Below are positions 1 to 6,646 of a stretch of DNA of 64,000 bases, piece after piece (position 1 is the stretch's first letter; every line of letters begins with the position of its first letter). The notes under the pieces are model-generated. The model worked only from the letters and a program-made list of their open reading frames with translations, was not told the origin of the DNA and searched no databases. The DNA comes from Ardenticatenales bacterium (GTDB lineage Bacteria; Chloroflexota; Anaerolineae; Promineifilales; Promineifilaceae). The stretch spans positions 1-64,000 of the forward strand of contig JACKBM010000009.1 in the NCBI GenBank assembly GCA_020634575.1. The letters are read 5' to 3'. Made by a program: the position numbers and the translations under genes.

Positions 1-1271
1 GCGATCCGGTCCAGGAGAGCTACATCCTGGCCATCGTTAAGGAAGGCCTGTCCGTCGACGAAGCGGTGGCTGGCGACGAAGTCGAAATCCTGACGGAAGC
101 AACCCCTTTCTACGTCGAATCGGGTGGCGAGGTCAGCGACACCGGCTCCCTCAGCGGGCACGATGGTGAAAGCGCGGGTCGGGTCACCGATGTGCGCAAA
201 CACAAATTGGTGCCTGGCCTTATCTACCATGTCGTCACGGTAGACAAAGGCAGTTTCAAATTAAACGACATGGTGCGCCTGGCCGTTGACAACGGGCGCC
301 GCCATGATATCCGCCGCAACCACACAGCCACCCATATCCTGCATGAAGAGCTGCGCCGCCGCCTGGGCAAACATGTGACCCAGCAGGGTTCCCTCGTCGC
401 CCCGGAGCGGCTGCGCTTTGACTTTTCGCATGGCGAAGCGGTAGGCAAAGAGACGTTGGGCCAGATTGAAAAGGCGATTAACGAGGCGATATTGGCCAAC
501 CGGCCGGTCAGCGCCGAGCTCATGCCCAAAGATGACGCCATCGCCAGCGGCGCTATGGCCCTGTTCGGCGAAAAGTACGGCGACATCGTCCGCACCATCG
601 CCATTGGCGACCGCTCAGAGCCCTACAGCCTGGAGCTTTGTGGCGGTCTCCACGTCGGCGAAACAGGCGAAATCGGCCTATTCCGCTTCACTGGCGAAGG
701 CGCCGTCGCGGCGGGCATTCGCCGCATCGAAGCGGTAACGGGCACATCCGCTTACCAATACGTCGCCGAGCGATTGGATACATTGGAGCGGCTGGCCAGC
801 CAGCTCAATGCGCCCACCCATGAGCTGGAGGCGCGCGTCACGGCGCTGCAACAGGACAATCGCCAGTTGCAGAAACAGCTGGAATCGGTCCAGAAAGAAG
901 CGCTCCTGGGCGACTTTGAGGCGCTGCTGGCTCAAACCGAGACCGTCGGCGACATCGCCCTGCTCACGGCGCTGATCCCGGACGCCGAGCCTGATAGCCT
1001 GCGCGAACTCATCGACCGCTTCCGCGACAAGGTGCCGAATGGGGTGGCTGTCCTGGCGACGGTTAATGGCGACCGGCCGGTCTTCGTCGCCGGTGTCAGC
1101 GAGGCGCTGGTCAAGAAAGGGGTCCACGCCGGCAACATCGTCCGCGAGGTTGCCAAAGTGGTCGGCGGCGGCGGCGGCGGTCGCCCCAACCTGGCCCAGG
1201 CCGGCGGCCGCGACGCGAGTAAGGTGGGTGAGGCGTTGGCGATTGTGAGGGAGCTTTTGGCTGATAGCTGA
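1..1271 (+). CDS. alaS: Alanyl-tRNA synthetase, C-terminal part (5' end outside window)
   Basis: The reading frame is open from the window edge (first full codon at base 3), so only the editing and C-terminal domains are present, about 420 residues. The editing domain carries the zinc-ligand motifs HTATH (in NHTATHILHEEL) and CGGLH, which deacylate mischarged Ser/Gly-tRNA(Ala). A coiled-coil stretch follows (LEARVTALQQDNRQLQ), then a DHHA1-type C-Ala domain with the glycine loop GGGGGGRPNLAQAGG. The ATP-binding aminoacylation core is upstream of the window. The TGA stop lies in the first bases of an intergenic repeat element (GCTGATAGCTG), so the repeat begins at the stop codon. Identification is by conserved motifs and domain order and is close to certain. 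Confidence 0.97.
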   Translation, partial: DPVQESYILAIVKEGLSVDEAVAGDEVEILTEATPFYVESGGEVSDTGSLSGHDGESAGRVTDVRKHKLVPGLIYHVVTVDKGSFKLNDMVRLAVDNGRRHDIRRNHTATHILHEELRRRLGKHVTQQGSLVAPERLRFDFSHGEAVGKETLGQIEKAINEAILANRPVSAELMPKDDAIASGAMALFGEKYGDIVRTIAIGDRSEPYSLELCGGLHVGETGEIGLFRFTGEGAVAAGIRRIEAVTGTSAYQYVAERLDTLERLASQLNAPTHELEARVTALQQDNRQLQKQLESVQKEALLGDFEALLAQTETVGDIALLTALIPDAEPDSLRELIDRFRDKVPNGVAVLATVNGDRPVFVAGVSEALVKKGVHAGNIVREVAKVVGGGGGGRPNLAQAGGRDASKVGEALAIVRELLADS

Positions 1272-1480
1272 TAGCTGTTAGTGATCAGTACGCTGCGCTT
1301 TCGGCGGTCAGTACGGCCTGCGGCCTTTCGGTGTTTATTGGCACCATGAATAACTGAAAGCGTAGCGTACCGATCACTGAAAGCGCAGCGTACTGACCGC
1401 TGAAAGGGCCATCGGCCCGTACTGACCACTAACAGCTAAAAGGCCACAGGCCGAGCTAACAGCTAACAGCTCTTCCGTAC
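1266..1480. repeat. Composite GTAC mini-hairpin repeat element, copy 1
   Basis: This fills most of the gap between alaS and the next gene (1272-1596). Its ends are inverted copies of an AGCTGATAGCTGTTAG-like sequence (right end: CTAACAGCTAACAGCT). The interior is a string of short hairpin units of the form GTAC-(G/C-rich arm)-loop-(arm)-TTTC, for example GTACGCTGCGCTTTC and GTACGGCCTGCGGCCTTTC on the left and their reverse complements on the right. Long open frames through it are artefacts of its low complexity. The remaining 1481-1596 shows no gene. Confidence 0.8.
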
Positions 1481-1596
1481 TCAAATCGCAGCTCAATCGT
1501 TGCTAAGTAATTTGCAGCCGGCCGGTTGTTTTGTGGTACCTTATCGTCAATCGTAATTCGTAAACCGTCAATCAGGTCACAACTTTCCGGTTCTTC

Positions 1597-3126
1597 ATGC
1601 AGCTCATCTATCTCGATAGCGAAGATGATATTGTCTCCATTCAAGATCGGCTCCAATGGGCGGGCGAGGAGCGGGTGCTGCTCGTCCTGCCGTCAGAAGG
1701 CAACCATCTGACGGAGAAGCTGGATCTGATGCGCCTGCGCCGGCGGGCCGATGAACTATCGCTGGAGATTGGTCTGGTCACCGTGCATGGCCGCGTGCGC
1801 TGGCAAGCGCGACCGCTGGGCTTTCCGGTCTTCAACACGGTACACCAGGGGCAAAACAGCACCGAGAGGCTCTGGCGCAAATACCGGCGCAAGCGCTACC
1901 TGGTCACCCGCAACACCCCGCGTCGCCTGATGGATATGTTCGATAAACGGGAGGCGAGTCGCCGCCTGGAGCCCCGGCCTGGCTGGCAACAGTGGCTGTG
2001 GCGCTATGTCGGCATCATGGCCTTTTTCCTGACCTGCGCCATCAGCATTATCGCCTTTCTCTACGCCATTCCGACGGCGACCGTCCAAATTCAACCGCTG
2101 GTGGAGCCGATTAGGGCGACGAAGCAGATTGTGGCCGACCCTTTGCTCGAGTCGGTTAATTTTAGCGGCGTCTCTGTGCCGGCCCGGACGCTGGTGGTGA
2201 CGGAGGAATGGCAGGCAACGGTGGATACGACCGGCACCATCGAGGTGCCGGATGCGCCGGCGCGGGGCACGGTGATTTTTATCAACACGGTGGAACAGGG
2301 CTTGACGATACCGGCCGGTACCCGCGTCTCCACCTCAGCCGGCCAGAATATCGTCTTCCAAACCCTGCGCGACGTCGAAATGGCCGATACCGTCGGGGCT
2401 ACCGCTGAAGTGGATGTTGTCGCGGTTCAGCCCGGGCCGCAGGGCAATGTCGAGCCAGACCTGATCAACCGGGTGGAAGGCTCGCTGGCCTTGCAGCTGG
2501 AAGTGCGCAATGTGGAACCGACCACCGGCGGCGGCGTGCGCGTCAGCCAGGCCGTCACCCAGGACGATCGCGACCGGCTGCGGGCCCAGGTGCTGCAATA
2601 CCTGCAGGCGCTCGCCTACGGCAACATGGAACTCCAACTCACCGAAGCAGAGTTCCTGGCCAATGACAGCTTACGGGTCATCGCAATTTACCAGGAAACC
2701 TATTCACACTTCCTGGGCGAACAGACCGATCGGCTAACGCTGGAAATCCGCGCCGAAATCCACGGCACCGCCGTCGACGCCAGCCAGGCCAATGACCTGA
2801 TTTACCAGGAGATGATCGGCAATGTCTTGCCGGGCTATGAATTGGTGCCCAGCAGCCTGAATCTTTACAGTGGCGATGTCGTCGGCGTGGATGCCGATGG
2901 TCGCGTCTCATTTATCATGATTGGCGAGGGGCGCATGGCGGCTGTGCTGAATGTCAGCGAACCGATCAGTGCCATCACCGGCCAGCAACCGGCCGTCGCC
3001 ATGGCCTATCTCAACCAACAACTGCCCCTCCGCGCCTATCCCACAACCGACATCTGGCCCAGCTGGTTTGAGCGGATGCCTTATTTGCCGGTGAGGATTG
3101 AGGCGGAGATTGATACGGGGGGGTAG
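1597..3126 (+). CDS. Membrane-anchored baseplate-J/gp47-like protein
   Basis: A 509-residue protein. Residues 1-135 are a cytoplasmic region with basic stretches (YRRKRYLVTRNTPRR), residues ~138-158 form one transmembrane helix (MAFFLTCAISIIAFLYAIP), and the rest is extracytoplasmic. The segment around residues 215-310 (GTVIFINTVEQGLTIPAGT, then a valine/glycine-rich 'PGPQGNV' motif) resembles the baseplate-J core, a beta fold also found outside phages in chromosomal Chloroflexota proteins. No other tail or secretion-system gene lies nearby, so I do not read this as a contractile apparatus. Function is unknown; an envelope role is inferred from topology. Start is the ATG in TTCTTCATGCAG; there is no strong SD. 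Confidence 0.7.
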   Translation: MQLIYLDSEDDIVSIQDRLQWAGEERVLLVLPSEGNHLTEKLDLMRLRRRADELSLEIGLVTVHGRVRWQARPLGFPVFNTVHQGQNSTERLWRKYRRKRYLVTRNTPRRLMDMFDKREASRRLEPRPGWQQWLWRYVGIMAFFLTCAISIIAFLYAIPTATVQIQPLVEPIRATKQIVADPLLESVNFSGVSVPARTLVVTEEWQATVDTTGTIEVPDAPARGTVIFINTVEQGLTIPAGTRVSTSAGQNIVFQTLRDVEMADTVGATAEVDVVAVQPGPQGNVEPDLINRVEGSLALQLEVRNVEPTTGGGVRVSQAVTQDDRDRLRAQVLQYLQALAYGNMELQLTEAEFLANDSLRVIAIYQETYSHFLGEQTDRLTLEIRAEIHGTAVDASQANDLIYQEMIGNVLPGYELVPSSLNLYSGDVVGVDADGRVSFIMIGEGRMAAVLNVSEPISAITGQQPAVAMAYLNQQLPLRAYPTTDIWPSWFERMPYLPVRIEAEIDTGG

Positions 3127-3127
3127 G

Positions 3128-3334
3128 GAGCGGTACGGCCTGCGGCCTTTCAGCGGTCAGTACGGGCCGATGGCCCTTTCGGTACGGCCTTCGGCCTTTC
3201 AGAATGCTGGAAACTATACCGAAAGCGCAGCGTACCGAAAGCGCAGCGTACCGAAAGCGCAGCGTACCGAAAGCGCAGCGTACCGAAAGCGCAGCGTACC
3301 GAAAGCACAGCGTACCGAAAGCGCAGCGTACTGA
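3128..3334. repeat. Composite GTAC mini-hairpin repeat element, copy 2, with 16-bp tandem array
   Basis: It begins a base after the TAG stop of the preceding gene with GTACGGCCTGCGGCCTTTC-type units, then 3219-3330 is a tandem array of seven 16-bp units ccgaaagcgcagcgta; the sixth has GCACAG instead of GCGCAG. The array ends just before the ribosome-binding site of ruvX. There are no unique spacers, so it is not a CRISPR array. Confidence 0.88.
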
Positions 3335-3355
3335 CAACCAAAAAGGACAACGCTT

Positions 3356-3820
3356 ATTACCAACCAACATCCCCCCTCCGGCCGCATCCTGGCCATTGAC
3401 CTGGGCGAGAAGCGTATTGGGGTGGCGCTGAGCGACCCGCAGCAGAAATTGGCCCGCTCTTATTGCGTGTTGAAGCGGCGCTCACGCCGGGAAGATTTTC
3501 AGCGGTTGGGCCGCATCATCGCCGAACAGGGAGTGGTGCTGGTCGTCATGGGGCTGCCGATCAGACTGGATGGGAGCGAGAGCAGTATGACCCGCTGGGT
3601 ACGCCATTACAGCGCCGAACTGGTCGAAAATTTGACCGTCCCGCTTGTTTACTGGGACGAAAGCTACACGACGCAGCAAGCGCACGAGCTGTTGCAGGAG
3701 CGGGGCGTGACCCAGTGGCAGAAGCGCAAGGAGCAGGTTGATGCGGTCGCCGCCGCCTTTATCCTGCAAGGTTACCTGGATGCGCAGCAAAAGGAGTACG
3801 ATGAATCAGGCGCCGCCTAA
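3356..3820 (+). CDS. ruvX: Holliday junction resolvase RuvX/YqgF family, apparent ATT start
   Basis: The product has the RNase-H-like YqgF signature ILAIDLGEKRIGVALSD at its N-terminus, a central GLPIRLDGSES motif and a C-terminal WDESYTT...KEQVDAVAAAFIL region with the acidic residues expected of this family, acting in 16S rRNA 5' processing and/or recombination. There is no ATG, GTG or TTG between the in-frame stop at 3332 and the GTG at 3422, and starting at 3422 would remove the catalytic DLGEKRIG strand. The only start preceded by a well spaced SD (AAAAGGA, 3341-3347) is ATT at 3356, giving 154 residues. CTG at 3389 is the alternative. The 3' end overlaps mltG by 20 bp, implying translational coupling. 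Confidence 0.85.
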   Translation: MTNQHPPSGRILAIDLGEKRIGVALSDPQQKLARSYCVLKRRSRREDFQRLGRIIAEQGVVLVVMGLPIRLDGSESSMTRWVRHYSAELVENLTVPLVYWDESYTTQQAHELLQERGVTQWQKRKEQVDAVAAAFILQGYLDAQQKEYDESGAA

Positions 3821-5057
3821 AACGCGGGCCGGGGCGGCCCAGCGCCAGCCTCAGCGCCGCAATCCATACGAAGAGAAGAAGGGTAAAGGGGGAACAGCCA
3901 AATGGGTGGGCCGGCTACTGCTCTTTTTTGTGGCCTTGACCCTTTGCGCTGCCGCTTCCCTGTTGCTGTTCTGGCGTTACCAGCAGGCGCAGGCCGGTGG
4001 GCGTATCACCATCGAAGGGGGCGATCCCAATCTGGGGCTGGTGGAACGGGCCTACCTACAGACTTACCTGGCCACGCGGGCCGGGCGGCTGGAAGAACCG
4101 GCCGGTTCCGGCAGCCAACCCCTCACCTTCATCGTCGACACGGGCGAAAGCGCCAACCAGATTGCCGCCAACCTGCAGGCCGCCGGTCTGCTTAACGACC
4201 CAACCTTGTTCCTCAACTACGTCCAATATTACGGCCTGGATGCCCAACTGGAAGCCGGCAGCTACGAACTGGACCCACAGATGACGGTGCCAGACATGGC
4301 TGCCCAGCTCACGCACGCGGTAGCGCAGGAGATCGTGGTCCGCTTCCTGGAAGGCTGGCGCAGCGAGGAGATGGCCAACTACCTGGCCACCACCCGCCCA
4401 GCCGCCGTGGATAGCCAGGCGTTCCTGGCCATCGTCCAACGTGAGGCGCCCTTCGACCTGCAACCTTACAGTTTCCTGGCCTCTCATCCAGCCGAGGCCT
4501 CCCTGGAAGGGTTCCTCTTCCCGGACACCTACCACCTGCCTTTGGACGCCGACGCCACCTACCTCGTCGATCTGATGCTGAAAAACTTCGGCGAACGCGT
4601 GAACCCGACGATGCGGCAACTCATCGGCGCCCAGGGCCTATCCTTGCGCGAGGCGGTGACACTGGCCAGCATTGTCGAGCGGGAAGGGGTCCTCAATGGG
4701 GAGCGCCCGACGATTGCCAGCGTCTTCTACAACCGGCTGACGCTGGGCATGAAGCTGGACGCGGACCCGACCGTACAATACGCCGTCGGCTACGATGCAG
4801 TGAACAACTCCTGGTGGAAGTCACCCCTGTTCCAGACCGACCTGGATATGGACTCGCCCTACAACACTTATTTGTACGAAGGACTGCCGCCCGGCCCCAT
4901 CGCCAACCCTGGCCTCTCATCCCTGCAAGCGGTCGCCGAACCAGCCCAGACACAATACATTTTCTTTGTGGCCGATTGTTCCGGCGACAACCCGGGCGCG
5001 CACAACTTTTCGGAAACCTATGAGCAGCATCTTGTTTACGTTCAGGCGTGCCAGTAG
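3801..5057 (+). CDS. mltG: Endolytic murein transglycosylase MltG
   Basis: This membrane-bound lytic transglycosylase cleaves nascent glycan strands and so sets peptidoglycan chain length. The start is ATG at 3801 with SD AAGGAG at 3791, inside the end of ruvX, giving 418 residues. A charged, basic cytoplasmic tail (residues 1-35) precedes one membrane helix (VGRLLLFFVALTLCAAASLL). A LysM-like region follows (FIVDTGESANQIAANLQAAG), then the YceG catalytic domain with LEGFLFPDTY, the ASIVEREG motif (putative catalytic Glu293), SVFYNRL and LDADPTVQYA, and the family's C-terminal PGPIANPGLSSLQAV block. All family motifs are intact. The ruvX-mltG neighbourhood is common in bacteria. Confidence 0.96.
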   Translation: MNQAPPKTRAGAAQRQPQRRNPYEEKKGKGGTAKWVGRLLLFFVALTLCAAASLLLFWRYQQAQAGGRITIEGGDPNLGLVERAYLQTYLATRAGRLEEPAGSGSQPLTFIVDTGESANQIAANLQAAGLLNDPTLFLNYVQYYGLDAQLEAGSYELDPQMTVPDMAAQLTHAVAQEIVVRFLEGWRSEEMANYLATTRPAAVDSQAFLAIVQREAPFDLQPYSFLASHPAEASLEGFLFPDTYHLPLDADATYLVDLMLKNFGERVNPTMRQLIGAQGLSLREAVTLASIVEREGVLNGERPTIASVFYNRLTLGMKLDADPTVQYAVGYDAVNNSWWKSPLFQTDLDMDSPYNTYLYEGLPPGPIANPGLSSLQAVAEPAQTQYIFFVADCSGDNPGAHNFSETYEQHLVYVQACQ

Positions 5058-5670
5058 CTGGCTGGGCCTGGCGCTGCTGCTTGTCATACTGGGCGGCTGC
5101 CGGCAGGTTGATCCAGTCCTGAAAATTGGCTTTGTGGCGCCGTTTGAGGGGCGTTACCGGCCGGTTGGCTATGACGCCCTCTACAGCGCCCGCCTGGCCA
5201 TCCGCGAGATCAACGCTGCCGGGGGGCTCAATGGCTACCGGCTGGAGCTGGTCGTCCTGGACGATGGCGGGGACCCGGCACTGGCGCGCCAGGTGGCCGA
5301 GAGCCTGCTCATCGATCCCGAAGTGATATTGGTGATTGGCCATTGGCTGCCGGAGACCAATGCGGTAGCTGGACCGCTGTACGCGGCGGGCGGGTTGGCG
5401 TTTTTACCGGCCGGTGAACCGCCTCTCACCAGCTTTGCCCCAGAACTGCTGCCAGCCGACTTCCTCAGCCGCTATGCCGGCGTCACGCCATTTGCCGAAA
5501 CGGCTGGCCCCTACGCCGGCCCCGCCTATGACAGCCTGCAGCTGGCCCTGGCCGCCATTTCCAGGGCCACAGAGGCGACAGACCCAAATCGCGCTACAAT
5601 CAGGGAGGCATTGGCCCGGACAACGATAGAAGGATTGACGGGCACCATCATCTTGCCTGGAGGATCTTGA
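5020..5670 (+). CDS. Compact periplasmic-binding-like lipoprotein (LivJ/receptor-ligand type, internally shortened)
   Basis: The ATG at 5020 lies inside the 3' end of mltG (38-bp overlap) and gives 216 residues with a lipoprotein signal (hydrophobic run then LGGC). Mature residues match the first lobe of branched-chain amino-acid-type binding proteins (KIGFVAPFEGRYRPVGYDAL, INAAGGLNGYRLELVVLDDG, VIGHWLPETNAVAGPLY). The sequence then passes directly to the family's far C-terminal YDSLQLALAAI helix region. Normal members are about 350-400 residues, so the second lobe core appears deleted. It could be a trimmed sensor or anchor rather than a transporter component; no ABC permease or ATPase is nearby. 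Confidence 0.75.
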   Translation: MSSILFTFRRASSWLGLALLLVILGGCRQVDPVLKIGFVAPFEGRYRPVGYDALYSARLAIREINAAGGLNGYRLELVVLDDGGDPALARQVAESLLIDPEVILVIGHWLPETNAVAGPLYAAGGLAFLPAGEPPLTSFAPELLPADFLSRYAGVTPFAETAGPYAGPAYDSLQLALAAISRATEATDPNRATIREALARTTIEGLTGTIILPGGS

Positions 5671-5671
5671 G

Positions 5672-6646
5672 ATGAGCGAGAATGAGGAAAAGAATGGCGT
5701 TGAGGCAGAGGATATCCTGGACAACGAAGAAGCGGTCGACGAACTGGTAGCCAGGGTCCAGGAAGCGATTGAGGCGGAAGAAAAACCAACCATTACCGGC
5801 AATATCATCCGGCGCATTTTTGGCATCGCCCTGGTGCTGGTCGCTGCCCTGGGCATCGTTGTGGCCGTCATTATCTACCAGGCCGTCATCAACTGGATGG
5901 ACGATCTGGCTGCCGGCGCTGATGTCGCCCTGAATGACACCGTCGTCGCCCTGGAAGGGGCGCAGGCCGGGCTGTCGGCTACCAGCGACACGTTGACCGC
6001 CCTGGGTGATACCCTGGGTACGGCTGAAGTGGCCTCGTTACGCGTCTCGCAGACCCTCAGCGACACGCAGCCCTTGCTGGATGGGGTCAAAACGATTACC
6101 ACAGAAACGGTGCCGGATAGCCTGGATACCGTTCAAAACACCATCCCGGACATGGTTCAGGTAGCCGGGGTCATTGACGATACCCTGGAGACGCTGGCCA
6201 GCTTCCAATATTCCCGCCGCATTCTCGGCATCGACATTGAGTTTGGTCTGGGCGTCGAATACCAGCCAGCCATCCCTTTTGACGTGTCTGTGCAACAGGT
6301 CGGCGACAGCCTAAATGGGGTACCGGAACAAATGCGCGATCTCGGCGTCGAAATCGACGTCACCGCCGGTAACTTGCAGTTGGTCAGCGATGATCTCGAG
6401 CAGATCGCCGCCGACCTGGCCAATGTCAACGCCAGCATCAGCGCATTACCGGCTTCGCTTGACCAGATCAATGGGTCGCTGATCAATACCACCGACCAGA
6501 TACGCGGCATCCGCACCGGCCTGCCTACCCAGTTTGCTGACATTAAACAGGGCATTCTGATTTTTGCCATCTGGCTGGGTAGTTTCCAGCTAGCGCCGCT
6601 GTATCTGGGATATGAATTACTGACAGGACGGCGTGATACGAGCTAG
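5672..6646 (+). CDS. Membrane protein with long extracytoplasmic helical region, unknown function
   Basis: I do not recognise a named family. The 324-residue protein starts with a very acidic cytoplasmic segment (residues 1-40), then a transmembrane helix near 50-75 (IFGIALVLVAALGIVVAVII). About 220 residues follow rich in regularly spaced Leu/Val/Asp/Thr (VALEGAQAGLSATSDTLTAL and similar), suggesting a helical coiled region, and a second membrane helix lies near the C-terminus (ILIFAIWLGSFQLAPLYLGY). A strong SD (GGAGGATC) precedes ATG 5672, which follows the previous stop by one base; the 3' end overlaps the next gene by 14 bp. It therefore belongs to the mltG-to-lytic-transglycosylase operon and may act in the envelope (inference). 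Confidence 0.7.
   Translation: MSENEEKNGVEAEDILDNEEAVDELVARVQEAIEAEEKPTITGNIIRRIFGIALVLVAALGIVVAVIIYQAVINWMDDLAAGADVALNDTVVALEGAQAGLSATSDTLTALGDTLGTAEVASLRVSQTLSDTQPLLDGVKTITTETVPDSLDTVQNTIPDMVQVAGVIDDTLETLASFQYSRRILGIDIEFGLGVEYQPAIPFDVSVQQVGDSLNGVPEQMRDLGVEIDVTAGNLQLVSDDLEQIAADLANVNASISALPASLDQINGSLINTTDQIRGIRTGLPTQFADIKQGILIFAIWLGSFQLAPLYLGYELLTGRRDTS

Noticed and set aside
1597..3126. Prophage or contractile injection system suggested by the baseplate-J-like fold
   Set aside because: No other phage, sheath, tube or spike gene is in the surrounding sequence, and the protein has a membrane anchor.
3219..3330. Possible CRISPR array
   Set aside because: The 16-bp units are directly adjacent with no unique spacers, and no cas genes are present in the window.
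3011..3431. Repetitive open frames (SVRCAFGTLRFRYAAL-type products) around 3.2 kb and similar at 27.3 kb
   Set aside because: They translate the 16-bp repeat array. There is no start signal and the same peptide appears in several frames and strands.
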